Notes: generated by a model not told the origin, from the letters alone. A stretch of 64,000 nt of DNA from Symsagittifera roscoffensis (GCF_963678635.1 NC_087069.1:24232303-24296302), one strand, 5' to 3'. Positions 31,131 to 42,675 are shown, counted from the first letter of the stretch. Made by a program: numbers and translations.

Positions 31131-33860
31131 ACAAATAAAAATCGAACCAAGGGAATAACACCTAAACCATTCTACTCGAAACAACAAAACGGGATGTCAT
31201 TTGACCGTCAATGTCGAAATGGGACGAACTTCGCCTCCACACGATAAAAACAGGCGTAATTCGACTCAATAATTAGAATCAGATAACTTTTGACTCAAAA
31301 AGACGACAAATGGCATCCCTCATCTAAGTGAACTTGACAAAGTCAAAGCTGTTTCAAAAAGGAAAACTGATACCGGTGAATCCAAAAACTCAAAAACTAA
31401 TTCATAGTGCTTCAAAAACAAAACGCGAAATTATTTGGTTAAAAAAAGAACTCAGTGGATTCAAAGAGTTGATCATTTGTTACAAAAACATACAAATGGA
31501 CCCATTCAGGGCAAAACTACGGGTTAAAACGGTGAAAACGGTGAAAAAGTGACGGGTAAAAGGTGAAAACGGACAAAATTGTTCAAAACTACAAAAAAAA
31601 CTAAGTGACCTCATTCCATTAAAAAAGTTGAAAACAGAATAAATGGGTTCACAAAAAAATGGGCAAAACACTCATTTGCAAAATAAAATTTAAAAAAACG
31701 AAACATTTAAAACGGAAATCTCCCGACTCAAAAAATATCAAAAAAAAAACAAAATATAAAACAAAAATGCAAAAGGGTTCATATTCTTGCGTATCAGAAA
31801 AACAAAAACTTAGTACTGTGTTACTTAAAGGTTGAAAACAGAGTTAATCTACGCAAAACGTCAAACCGATTATCATTTACGGACATCACTGAACTCGAGA
31901 ACTCAAAAATACATCAGTTGATGCAAATTCTTGAAAACGGACGCTTTTAGCTTTTAAAAGCTCAATGTGGACATAATTTGACCAAATATTTGAATGCAAC
32001 ATCACTCAGATCAAAATTTAAAGGCTTGAAAAACTGAAAAGAACCGTTAATCAGATCAAAAAATTTTAAAAAAAAAGTACCAAATTGCTAAAAATAAAAA
32101 ATCTATGGATCAGAAAATCGAAAATGCATGACATGATTGGCTCAATAAATTATTATCGATAGTCAATGACGCAAAAAGAAACATTACTTGACCCTAAAAG
32201 TCAAAAACAAAGCAAATCATTGATTAATCACTAAAGCCTGGGATGTCTGGTAAAAATAGTCTAATTGGAACTAAATTTTCAATCTAAAGTTATCAGGAAT
32301 AGAATTTTATTTACACAATTTTAAAAAAAGGCCAAATGTTAGAAAACGGAATTACGTCAATCATACAATCAAAAAATGGACATACCTCGACGCAACTAGT
32401 CAAAAAAGGGTCGTACAATTTTGTACAATTCTTTAGATACAAAAAAAATTAAGAAAATTCTAGGACAAACATTTTTTCATATATGGATATTGTAGGACAA
32501 GCATTTTTTCATAAACCAAAAAGGTATTTTTTTCTGAAAGTTCATTTCTCAAAATTTTTGGGATGTGTTCGTGACCGAACACAAGTGACTAAAACCATGT
32601 TTTCCTCACCTAGAATCACCAAAGGGTTGATCGCCTGGCATTTACAATGCATTGGAAATGACTTGAATTGTGTAAGAGTTCTCTACAAAAATCAAATATT
32701 GAATGCATCAAACTTTTAAACTTTGGCAAAAATTTTCAAAGATGATTATTTTTAAAATTAGAATTTTCAAATTATCAGGCATTGATCAGGGCATATAAAA
32801 ACATCCCATAGAAAATAGTAGGAATTTTTGGCTGTTTCCAAATATTATTCAGAGAAACGGTTTCAAAAAACCCAAGTTTTGTGTATCCTGGACTACGTTA
32901 TGCAGACAAAAAAATAATTTGCAGGCAAAATTTTTTTTGGAAAATGTTGGTTTGTGTACAAAGTTCAATTTGCGGTTGAAAAAATAAATGGGGCAATTTC
33001 AACTTTACTTCAAAAATAAAAAAAAAACTGTTTTCATTAACAAAAAAATGCCAGTGATACAATTTTCATTTACGGAAATTGTATGATAACTTTTTTTCTC
33101 AAAAAAAAAGAAAATAGTTTTTTCTCGTCACCAGATTGTTTAATTTGGTTCAAACAGCCGCAGAAACTAGTTCGAAACTTTTTTCAATGATTTTTTGAAA
33201 ATAAATGAAAAAATTTATGACTAGCGTTTTTCCATACACTTGTTGTTAGGAATTATATGATAAGCATTTTCGGCGTATGGAATTGTAAGATAAGCATTTT
33301 CGGTTTATGGAGGTCAACCCGGGAAGCCGAGAAAAGATCAATTTACGCAAAACATTGGAAGCTGACATCAGTCAACCAAAACAATTCAAAGCAGACAGAC
33401 ATATTTGGACCGGTAAGTTAGAAACGGAAGTCATTTAGTTCAAAATTTAAAAACGGATATCATCTGACACAGAAATAAAAACCAGATATTATTTGGCACA
33501 AAGTTGAAAGCAGACACCGTTTCACTGAAAAACGCAAGTGGATATCACTCGGCTGAAAAGTCGCAAGCAGACCTCATCATTCGAATCTACTCAGCGAGTC
33601 ACAAATGGAAATCATTTGACTCGAAGTATTTGACCGAAAATTATGAAAAAAGACATTATCAAATTTTAAAAGACAAAAAAATATTTTGGCTTTTCTAAGT
33701 CAGATAATGCCCTTTTCAATTTTTGTCGGTCAAATACTCCTAATTTTTGAACCTTTGAGTCAAATGATTTCCATCATATGGCGCATAAATCCGAACAAGG
33801 ACATCATTCAACTCAAAAAAGTCAAAAAATGACATTATTTGACTGTTTGGATTGAAGCAA
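31131..33860. repeat. old, diverged satellite (about 35-45 bp units)
   Basis: Recurring phrases of the type AAAA-GTCGAAAACGGACATCATTTGACTC appear throughout in degenerate form. Examples are the ACGGAAGTCATTTAG, ACGGATATCATCTGAC and CCAGATATTATTTGGC blocks spaced 35-45 bases apart at 33420-33500, and ATGGAAATCATTTGACTC at 33605. Units are strongly mutated, so the exact period and array limits are uncertain. Non-repeat inserts occur, for example 32460-33300. Confidence 0.5.
33051..33090. repeat. short palindromic dispersed repeat, copy 1
   Basis: GTGATACAATTTTCATTTACGGAAATTGTATGATAAC: near-palindrome with arms ATACAATTT/GAAATTGTAT. The same element recurs at 40376-40416 and 40551-40592. Confidence 0.5.
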
Positions 33861-33861
33861 G

Positions 33862-34055
33862 CGCGGATCTACGACTTTTTCGAGGGGGGGGGGGGGGATT
33901 TTCAAAAAAAAATGGAAATTTAGTCGACCTTTCTTTTAGGTCGACCAAATCAATTTTTGATTTTCTGAGCTCTCCCAAACCACTATAAAGACTCTGTTTT
34001 GGCCAAAATTTCTGCGCCGCAGGCAAACTTTTGAAAAACAGGCCAAAAATAGCGT
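33862..34055 (+). repeat. dispersed repeat, copy 1
   Basis: About 190 bases also found at 34979-35165: ACGA.TT.TTCGAGGGGG, GTCGAC, GAGCTCT.CCAA.CACTATA, then CTG.GC.GCAGGCA. Copy 1 carries a run of 14 G at 33884-33897. Family not recognised. Confidence 0.55.
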
Positions 34056-34283
34056 TACAAAAAATAATTACAATGAGGAAAATCTTCAGTGGGTTTTGGG
34101 TACATCGATTCATCTGTATGCTTCTTATATAAAAATGAAATATCCGCATTTTTCACAATGTCGCAACTTGTCGACAGACTTACATAGTTCGACGTCGTCG
34201 CAACTTTGGCGACGGATTCAATTCCACTCAAATCAAAATAAACATTTGATCTAGGTAACTTCGTAGTTTGAAATCTTCATATG
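34056..34283. other. upstream region of the secreted-protein gene
   Basis: AT-rich with GTCGCAACTT/GTCGTCGCAACTTTGGCGAC words near 34160-34215. No TATA box or initiator can be assigned with confidence. Confidence 0.3.
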
Positions 34284-34339
34284 TATCAGAAAGTAAACTG
34301 TGGCGTGTGTTGCAACATGCTATAGTTTGTTTTCTGATA
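34284..34339 (+). ncRNA. 25-bp perfect (with G-U) hairpin, pre-miRNA-like
   Basis: Left arm 34284-34308 (TATCAGAAAGTAAACTGTGG..), loop 34309-34314 GTTGCA, right arm 34315-34339 (..AGTTTGTTTTCTGATA). All 25 positions pair if G-U is allowed, with six wobbles, all oriented so that they pair in the plus-strand RNA but are G/T-A/C mismatches in DNA. That favours an RNA-level function over a DNA palindrome. It lies 155 bases upstream of the start codon of the secreted-protein gene. A relic of a small inverted-repeat transposon is the alternative. Confidence 0.4.
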
Positions 34340-34494
34340 TCTATACTCTTATCGCATGTTTACTTTGATTTAGGGTTCTTTCAAAGGGAGATTGAGAGTC
34401 CTTCATTGTCACAAATTAAACCTGTTCACCAGCGGATCAGTTGATCATTTTCACTCTGTTCAATTCGGTCAAATATCACAACAAATTACCCAAA

Positions 34495-34755
34495 ATGCGG
34501 TCAAAAATAGGCCTCACATTTTTGGCTCTGTCTTTTTTTGCTGTTTGCTCTGCGAGATCCGCAAACTCCACAGGAGCTCGTTTTTCATACGTGTCGACCT
34601 ACTACGAGACATCAGCAGAAATGCCATCGAAACTGAAACTAGCGATTAGTAATAGAACTAACTTTGCGTTTGTGTCTGAACTTGGAGAACACAGACCGCA
34701 GGGACTCGACGTCTCGGCTGCATATGAGAGGATCACACAGAACATCATGGACATC
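34495..34755 (+). CDS. secreted protein, exon 1
   Basis: The ATG at 34495 opens a strong signal peptide, MRSKIGLTFLALSFFAVCSA, with likely cleavage after CSA. A 68-residue mature part follows with ARFSYVSTYYETSAEM and QGLDVSAAYERITQNIMDI. The exon ends exactly on a codon boundary at ATC|GTAAGT (phase 0). An in-frame TTG 54 bases upstream is less likely as a start because it would bury the signal peptide. The product would be secreted; the family is not recognised. The last ~20 residues resemble the end of exon 2 (AYE....NIMDI versus AYETTRSNLIDV), so the exons arose by duplication. Confidence 0.65.
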
Positions 34756-35412
34756 GTAAGTTAACAAGCCGCATGTTCAATATCTATTTTGAACTAGTCG
34801 ACACCATTTAAAAATTCAATGAAGATAAAGGAAAAAATTTCGGAATTTTCGAGCGGGAGGCGGCTCTAAATTAAAAGAATAAGTAATCGATTATAGTTTA
34901 ATCAATGCAAAAATCAATGCAAAAATTAATCAATGCAAAAAAAAGCCATTATAATCTGTAAAAAATCAAATATAATCAGGATCGAATATACGATTTCATC
35001 GAGGGGGAGGTGGCCATTTTGTAAAAATTTGTCGACATTTTTTCGACATTTTTTCAGAGCTCTGCCAATCACTATAGGGACCCTAATTTGACCAAACTTT
35101 CTGTGCTGCAGGCATTTTTGGGCACTTTTTGGAATTTTTTGACCAAAATAAAGCGTTTTTTGGCGCGCACTTCTCCCTCAAAATTAGGCGCCTTTAGAAA
35201 AATTTTAGGGTCAGTCTGACAAAATGGATGTCTGGAATTATTATCAAAAAGGGCGACCCTTTATATTGGAAAGTGGTCAAATCCTTGAAAAAGAAGCAAT
35301 TGGTTTCCTAAATCCAGAAAAACAGCGGAAATTTTTAAAATCTGTTTGTAACTTTTTAACAAGTCGTCAAATTTCTCTGTAAAGTTGTATCTCCTATTGT
35401 TTTTTTTATCAG
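34756..35412 (+). other. intron 1 of the secreted-protein gene
   Basis: Donor GTAAGT at 34756, acceptor TTTTTTTTATCAG ending at 35412; 657 bases, AT-rich. It contains the second copy of the dispersed repeat (34979-35165) and short TTAATCAATGCAAAA direct repeats near 34900-34940. Confidence 0.6.
34979..35165 (+). repeat. dispersed repeat, copy 2
   Basis: Same family and orientation as 33862-34055, with ACGATTTCATCGAGGGGGAGG and TCAGAGCTCTGCCAATCACTATAGGG at the corresponding places. It sits inside intron 1 of the secreted-protein gene. Confidence 0.55.
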
Positions 35413-35565
35413 AAGTCAGAAAGGTTATTCGGCAGCACTCAACACTTGGAAGAAAATGACAGTCTGGTCAAATACCTTGCACATATGTTTCAATTTGGAA
35501 AACACACACCAGACTGGGTCAATATATCTGCATATGAGACCACCAGAAGCAACCTGATCGATGTC
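35413..35565 (+). CDS. secreted protein, exon 2
   Basis: 51 codons, phase 0 at both ends (acceptor ..ATCAG|AAG, donor GTC|GTAAGT at 35566). It encodes KSERLFGSTQHLEENDSLVK through AYETTRSNLIDV. It is polar with no membrane segment and ends like exon 1, so the gene seems to be built from repeated exons of the same phase. If intron 2 is not removed, a stop follows at once (GTA AGT TGA), exactly as it would after exon 1 (GTA AGT TAA). Any further exon would have to lie beyond the minisatellite; I found none before 40672. Confidence 0.6.
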
Positions 35566-35683
35566 GTAAGTTGATATGCCTCAAATTACGAGTCCAAATT
35601 GTACCTAGCGCAATGGGATCTCTTTAACCTACCCCATCCCTTTTTACCTACCGGGGTCGAGGTTGCTGTATTATGATCAGAAG

Positions 35684-38600
35684 GTTGCGACCGCCGCGAC
35701 CAAATCGAAGGTTCGTGAACGCCACCACCACGGCCGCGACCAGATTAGAAGGTTCGTGACTGCCGCGATCAAATGAAAACTAACCGCAACCCGCACAATC
35801 AAGGGAAAATTAACCCCAACCCGCACGACCACAGAAATTTTAACCGCGACCGGCACAATCAAAGAAAATCAACAGCGACCGGCGCGACCAAATGAAAAGC
35901 AACTCGAACCCGCGCGATCAAAGGAAAGTTAAACCCAACCCGCACGACCAAAAGAAAGTTAACCGCGACCGGCACAATCAAAGAAAATTAACCGCGACCG
36001 GCGCGACCAAATGAAAAGTAACTCCAACCCGCGCAATCAAAGGAAAGTTAACCCCAACCCGCGCGAGCAAAGGAAAATTAACGCCAGCCCGCGCGACCAA
36101 AGGAAAGTTAACCGCGGCCAGGGCGACCGAAAGAAAATTAACGCCAACCCGCGCGACCAAGGGAAAGGTAACCGCGACCGAAGAAAAGTTTACGGCATTT
36201 GGGGGAATGTTTTGACTGAAACTGACAAAGGTAAAAATTTGAAATCCGCGATGTGGAACGAGTTGTGTTTGCCGATGATCTTTGAAACCGCAATCAATGG
36301 ATAGATAACCGCGACCGGCGCGACCAAATGAAACTTGATTCCAACCCGGCGACCAAAAAAAGACCGGCACAATTAAAAAAACAATCGCGACGGGCGCAAC
36401 CAAATGAAAATTCACTCCAACCCGCGCGACCAAAGGAAAGTTAACCGCGATCGGCGCGACCAATTGAAACTTAACTCCAACCCGCGCGACCAAATGAAAT
36501 TTAATGCCAATCCGCGCGACCAAAGGAACGTTTACCGCGACCGATGTAACTAAAGGAGAGTTAACCCCAACACGCGCGGCCAAAGGAAAATTAACCGCGA
36601 CCGGTGCACTCAAAGGAAAGTTAACCACGATCGGCACGACCAATTGAAAATTAACTCCAACCCGCGCGACCAAATGAAATTTAATGCCAACCCGCGCGAC
36701 CAAATGAAAATTTACCGCGACCGGTGCAACTAAAGGAAAGTTAACCGCGATCGGCACGACCAATTGAAAACTAACTCCAACCCGCGCGACCGAAAGAAAA
36801 TTAACGCCAACCCTCGCGACCAAGGGAAAGGTAACCGCGACCGAAGAAAAGTTTACGGCATTTGGGGGAATGTTTTGACTAAAACTGACAAAGGTAAAAA
36901 TTTGAAATCCGCGATGTGGAACGAGTTGTGTTTGCCGATGGTCTTTGAAACCGCAATCAATGGATAGATAACCGCGACCGGCGCGACCAATTGAAACTTA
37001 ACTCCAAACCGCGCGACCAAATGAAATTTAATGCCAATCCGCGCGACCAAAGGAACGTTTACCGCGACCGATGTAACTAAAGGAGAGTTAACCCCAACAC
37101 GCGCGGCCAAAGGAAAATTAACCGCGACCGGTGCACTCAAAGGAAAGTTAACCACGATCGGCACGACCAATTGAAAATTAACTCCAACCCGCGCGACCAA
37201 ATGAAATTTAATGCCAACCCGCAGAACCAAATGAAAGTTTACCGCGACCGGTGCAACTAAAGGAAAGTTAACCAGGATCGGCACGACCAATTGAAAATTA
37301 ACTCCAACCCGCGCGACCGAAAGAAAATTAACGCCAACCCTCGCGACCAAGGGAAAGGTAACCGCGACCGAAGAAAATTTTACGGCATTTGGGGGAATGT
37401 TTTGACTGAAACTGACAAAGGTAAAAGTTTGAAATCCGCGATGTGGAACGAGTTGTGTTTGCCGATGGTCTTTGTAACCGCAATCAAAGAAAGATAAATG
37501 CGACCGGCGCGACCAAATGAAACTTGACTCCAACCCGGCGACCAAAAGAAAGACCGGCACAATAAAAAAATAATCGCGACCGGCGCAACCAAATGATATA
37601 TAACTCCAACCCGCGCTACCAAAGGAAAATTAGCCGCGACTGGTGCACTCAAAGGAAATATAACCACGATCGGCGCGGCCAATTGAAACTTAACTCCAAC
37701 CCGCGCGACCAAATGAAATTTAATGCCAACCCGCGCGACCAAAGGAACGTTTACCGCGACCGGCGTAACTAAAGGAGAGTTAACCCCAACATGCGCGACG
37801 AAAGCAAAATTAACCGCGACCGGTGCACTCAAAGGAAAGTTAACCACGATCGGCACGACCAATTGAAAATTAACTCCAACCCGCGCGACCAAATGAAATT
37901 TAATGCCAAACCGCGCAACCAAATGAAAATTTACCGCGACCGGTGCAACTAAAGGAAAGTTAACCATGATCGGCACGACCAATTGAAAATTAACTCCAAC
38001 CCGCGCGACCGAAAGAAAATTAACGCCAACCCTCGCGACCAAGGGAAAGGTAACCGCGACCGAAGAAAAGTTTACGGCATTTGGGGGAATGTTTTGACTG
38101 AAACTGACAAAGGTAAAAATTTGAAATCCGCGATGTGGAACGAGTTGTGTTTGCCGATGGTCTTTGAAACCGCAATCAAAGGAAAGATAACCGCGACCGG
38201 CGCGACCAAATGAAACTTAACTCCAACCCGCGCGACCAAATGAAATTTAATGCCAATCCGCGCGACCAAAGGAACGTTTACCGCGACCGATGTAACTAAA
38301 GGAGAGTTAACCCCAACACGCGCGGCCAAAAGAAAATTAACCGCGACCGGTGCACTCAAAGGAAAGTTAACCACGATCGGCACGACCAATTGAAAATTAA
38401 CTCCAACCCGCGCGACCAAATGAAATTTAATGCCAACCCGCGCGACCAAATGAAAATTTACCGCGACCGGTGCAACTTAAGGAAAGTTAACCACGATCGG
38501 CACGACCAATTGAAAATTAACTCCAACCCGCGCGACCGAAAGAAAATTAACGCCAACCCTCGCGACCAAGGGAAAGGTAACCGCGACCAAAGAAAAGTTT

Positions 38601-39955
38601 ACGGCATTTGGGGGAATGTTTTGACTGAAACTGACAAAGGGAAAAATTTGAAATCCGCGATGTGGAACAAGTTGTGTTTGCCGATGGTCTTTGAAACCGC
38701 AATCAAAGGAAAGATAACCGCGACCGGCGCGACCAAATGAAACTTGACTTCAACCCGGCGACCAAAAGAAAGACCGGCACAATAAAAAAACAATCGCGAC
38801 CGGCGCAACCAAATGAAATATAACTCCAACCCGCGCTACCAAAGGAAAGTTAACCGCGACTGGTGCACTCAAAGGAAATATAACCACGATCGGCGCGGCC
38901 AATTGAAACTTAACTCCAACCCGCGCGACCAAATGAAATTTAATGCCAACCCGCGCGACCAAAGGAACGTTTACCGCGACCGATGTAACTAAAGGAGAGT
39001 TAACCCCAACACGCGCGGCCAAAGGAAAATTAACCGCGACCGGTGCACTCAAAGGAAAGTTAACCACGATCGGCACGACCAATTGAAAATTAACTCCAAC
39101 CCGCGCGACCAAATGAAATTTAATGCCAACCCGCGCGACCAAATGAAAATTTACCGCGACCGGTGCAACTAAAGGAAAGTTAACCGCGACTTGTGCGACC
39201 AAATAAATATTAACTCCATCCCACGCGTTCAAATCAAAGTTAACCCCAACGCGCGCAGCCGAATGAAAATTACCCGCAACCCGCGCAATCATAGAAAAAA
39301 TAACCGCGACCGGCGCCACCAAATGAAAATTAACTCCCACGCGGCGACCAAAGGAAAGTCAACAGCGACCGGCGTAATCAAAGAAAAGTTAACTGCGACC
39401 GGCGCGACCAAATGAAAATTATCTCCGACCCGCGTGACCAAAGGAATTTAACCCCAACTAGCGCGACCAAGAAAAAAATGACCGCGACCGGCGCAACCAA
39501 ATGAAACTTGGTTCCAACCCGGCGACCAAAAAAAGACCAGCACAATAAAAAAAACAGTCGCGACGGGCGCAACCAAATGAAAATTCACTCCAACCCGCGC
39601 GACCAAAGGAAAGTTAACCGCGATCGGCGCGACCAATTGAAACTTAACTCCAACCCGCGCGACCAAATGAAATTTAATGCCAATCCGCGCGACCAAAGGA
39701 ACGTTTACCGCGACCGATGTAACTAAAGGAGAGTTAACCCCAACACGCGCGGCCAAAGGAAAATTAACCGCGACCGGTGCACTCAAAGGAAAGTTAACCA
39801 CGATCGGCACGACCAATTGAAAATTAACTCCAACCCGCGCGACCAAATGAAATTTAATGCCAACCCGCGCGACCAAAGGAACGTTTACCGCGACCGATGC
39901 AACTAAAGGAAAGTTAACCGCGATCGGGAACGATTTGTGTTTGCTGATGGTCTTT
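35684..39955. repeat. 30-bp GC-rich minisatellite with higher-order structure
   Basis: About 4.3 kb of 30-base units of the type AACCGCGACCGGCGCGACCAAATGAAAATT, with variants (ACTCCAACCCGCGCGACC, ATGCCAACCCGCGCGACC, CACGATCGGCACGACC). A non-repeat block of ~110 bases (TTTACGGCATTTGGGGG ... GAAACCGCAATC) recurs at 36189, 36852, 37379, 38071 and 38598, spaced 663, 527, 692 and 527 bases, showing higher-order duplication. Because the unit is divisible by three, both strands give long 10-residue-periodic ORFs; I do not treat them as genes. The array begins 118 bases after the exon 2 donor, so it is likely intronic or 3'-flanking. Confidence 0.9.
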
Positions 39956-40375
39956 GAACCCTGAGCCACTTTGTACCGGGTGAAGATCCAAGTACTATTA
40001 GTTAGGTACGGACGATCGATCGCCGGTGACGTTTACCCACGCTGCAGTTCCTCCAATAGTTTCTCTCTGAAACACATTGCTCACAGCCCCACCATCCCAG
40101 CTTCCCTCAACTTTCTCGCCGCTTATAGCTTTTTTTAAGCAACCAAAAATAGCATAAGGATACTTATACAACCTCCAAATTTAGTCTTATGTCATTTGAT
40201 TCTCGGAAAAACACCAATGTTTGTTTTGAAAGTTTTGATGTCTGACAAATTCTATTTTAAACAAACGAGTTACTGCAAACAGCTCACATCAAGTTCAAAA
40301 TTGAAGTGCTGCTTTACCTATCTACGATTTAGAATTTTTGGATTTTTTTTTCCAATTTTTTTTTGTTCTAAACAT

Positions 40376-40416
40376 GCTAGTCATGCAATTTTCATATATG
40401 GAAATTGTATAACTAG
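40376..40416. repeat. short palindromic dispersed repeat, copy 2
   Basis: CTAGTCATGCAATTTTCATATATGGAAATTGTATAACTAG; arms CTAGT.AT.CAATTT/GAAATTGTATAACTAG. Confidence 0.5.
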
Positions 40417-40550
40417 TATTTTTTTCAGGAAAAATATTTAAAAAATTGAAGTTTCAAGCTGTAGCAGCACAAATAACGCTTAAATGTTTTTCCAGCAGTT
40501 GAATTGATTGTTCAACCTTTTTTTCACAAAAAAAGTTTTGAAAAAAAAAT

Positions 40551-40592
40551 GCTAGTCATACAATTTCTGTATATGGAAATTGTATGATTAGC
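40551..40592. repeat. short palindromic dispersed repeat, copy 3
   Basis: GCTAGTCATACAATTT then CTGTATATG then GAAATTGTATGATTAGC; the best-preserved of the three copies. Confidence 0.55.
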
Positions 40593-40672
40593 ATTCTTTT
40601 CATACCCCTTTTTTTCTTTTTCTAATGAAGAGATACCAATTTCGATACCAAAACAACAATAAAATACCTTTA

Positions 40673-42541
40673 TGAGTTAGGACCGACGGGTATAACTCAT
40701 AGAGTAATTTCGGATAGGGTACACCGTCTGCTCGTCACGCTATCTTATTTTCGGCCAGATAGATTCGTGCAACTTCTTAGTCTAATACCGATCCTAATCT
40801 TACTCTTATACTATCTAGTCTCAGGTTGTTTAACTAGTCTCTGCTAGGCTCAATAGATCTAGGGTATACTGGTTTATTGCGGCTGCTGAAGTCTTCTTGG
40901 AGAGTCAACTAATTTCTAAGTTAAATTCAAATCTCTCTAGTGCTGAAATTACAAGTAATTTCAGCACTTACAAATAAGTGGATTGTTAGTCAGATGGATC
41001 ATGATTGGTTAATATTAAATACTTTACATTGGTAAAATATCTAATTTATCCAATCATAAAATGTAGTTTAGATCAGGTTCCACCCATCCGGGTTTTACAG
41101 AGTTTTTTAGAATAGTCTTTCTGCAATTCAAAGGATGGATGATGGACGTTGGTATTTGGCGAACATCATATTTCTTCTGGGTTCTCTTGTTAGGGAAGTT
41201 CCAGGTTCGATCGTTGTGTCATCTCATGACAACGACTGGGTCTTTGCAACAAACTCAAATCTGATTTCAGAATGGTTGGCTATGTCAGGTTTTTCTGTTT
41301 CATTAATGAGAACTTCTTTGTGTTTTTGATCTTGTCTAGGAATGGCGTGGAGATTGTGCATGGAGGGGATGCCTGGTTACTCGGATCTGTACGTATACTT
41401 GAACATCGAGGTGGTCATTGGTCTAGTTCAATGAAGTCCTTTTCTGCGAAGTCAAGTCGTACTCTAAATCCTTTGAGTTGTGATTGTGAGCGGCATATTG
41501 ATTGTAGTTGGCCATTCTTTCTCGAGTGTAGTGGGGTCGTTTTGTCTTTGGATGTTCGTCCTTGGTGTTGTATTCTGATCTATGTATTGCATAATGTAAT
41601 TTACATTTTATAAAACTTTTATTAGTTTAATATTTTTTATTATGATTTTAGTTAGTTGTTTTCACAAAAGCTTTTTGTTTTAGTTCAGTTATTTTGAAGA
41701 GTTACTCACCCTTGAGTAGCTCTTATTAAAAATAGGAGTGTGGTCACAAAGCGTGGATGTAGCGCGGTGGGTTAGGCCGGCTATAGAGCATGCTCAGGAC
41801 GTCCTTCCTGGTGGGTTAGGCCAGGAGTGGGAGTATGATTGCATGCGGTTTTTGTGAGAGGTCTTGTTATGTGATAACGTTTTATGTTGGGTTTGTTGTG
41901 GTTTTTCTTATGTTTTGTTGGTTGTGTCCTTTTTCTTGGTTGTGTATTGTTTGTGGTATGGGTTTGTCTTTCGACTTTTTTGTGTTTTATTATTTCTTTC
42001 TTAGACTTTATAATAGTCTTCAAAAGAATAAATTATCCAGTTTTAAACTGGGTTAATCCGGTTTGGGTACCGTTGGTTTCCTTTTCTTAGTCATGCTGTT
42101 ATGCTATGTGTTGTGGTGTTTAGTAAGCTGCATTGGTTAGTTTTGTTTAGTATATAATTCCTTTCCAACCGGGTTAAAGGAAAGCTTGAAACTTGTTATC
42201 GTGTGTTAGAGTTGTTGAGTTGTGAAAGCTTGAAACTGAAATTCATTATTTAAACAATTCTTCGTGGGCGAGCTGTGCGAGTTTGGATAGAATTCTTGTG
42301 CGAGTGAATGAAAATATATCAAAAGGTTAGTACTGCATTTGCTTCTTATTAATTTACTACATAGAATTTTTAATTTTACTGCTAGTTGTTGGGGAAAATT
42401 AAGTTACAAATTTTCATCATTTTCAGATTTACTGCTTGTGGGGGAAAAATTTATAAATTAAATTACTGCATTGGTATTATATTTGTTTAATTATTTGGTG
42501 TAAAAATTAATAGAGTTTTAAACTGTTTGAAGAAGTTTTCA
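40673..42541 (-). repeat. 3' LTR of element 2, unit 1
   Basis: The lower edge at 40673 (TGAGTTAGG on plus, ..CCTAACTCA on minus) is certain from where homology with 59170 starts. The upper edge is inferred from a CA followed on plus by ATTTTTATTTTCTTTT, which on the minus strand would be the polypurine tract. Homology cannot define it because both units share the adjoining interior. It contains a perfect palindrome at 40939-40968 and a duplicated GGTGGGTTAGGCC word near 41768 and 41809. Plus-strand ORFs inside (41135-41613) are conserved only as much as the rest of the LTR and are not called genes. Confidence 0.7.
40939..40968. other. perfect 14-bp palindrome in the LTR
   Basis: AGTGCTGAAATTAC-AA-GTAATTTCAGCACT. 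It is present in the other LTR at 59437-59465 with one terminal base changed. It could be a protein-binding site or an RNA hairpin at the end of the LTR transcript. Confidence 0.5.
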
Positions 42542-42626
42542 ATTTTTATTTTCTTTTGTGAATTTTTCAGATGATCGTTGGGTGAAGGCTAAAATTCTAA
42601 AGAATACATGGATAAAGAATGGTGAG

Positions 42627-42671
42627 TTTCTAATATTTTAATTAGTTAGTAATATGTATAATTCATACTTA
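42627..42671 (-). other. possible short intron after the last ORF of element 2
   Basis: The minus strand reads TAACAG|GTAAGTATG immediately after the 602-codon ORF, then TACTAACTAATTAAAATATTAG|. That is a strong donor, a TACTAAC-like branch point and an AG within about 43 bases, the usual nematode intron size. All signals are conserved in the second unit (near 61120-61166). Confidence 0.35.
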
Positions 42672-42675
42672 CCTG

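Larger units (their letters stand above)
39956..40672. other. spacer between minisatellite and element 2
   Basis: AT-rich apart from a GC patch near 40010-40120. It holds the two short palindromic repeats below. No convincing exon: the possible acceptors near 40430 and 40498 lead to stops within seven codons in phase 0. Confidence 0.4.

Noticed and set aside
33884-33897. Run of 14 G as a G-quadruplex or telomeric signal.
   Set aside because: A single homopolymer in a dispersed repeat whose other copy has only five G; no repeat of G-tracts.
35684-39955. CRISPR-like regular repeats.
   Set aside because: Units are contiguous and drift gradually, with no unique spacers, and the context is eukaryotic.
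35978-39969. Long ORFs with 10-residue repeats on both strands of the minisatellite (for example VARVGVNF-type and NPRDQMK-type).
   Set aside because: They follow from a 30-bp unit divisible by three. They exist on both strands, lack signal for a start, and are interrupted by the 110-bp blocks in different ways. Repeat, not gene.
41135-41613. Plus-strand ORFs in the LTR (MDDGRWYLANI.., MVGYVRFFCF..) repeated at 59632-60116.
   Set aside because: Conserved only because both LTRs are conserved; the differences between copies are mostly amino-acid-changing, with no sign of coding constraint.
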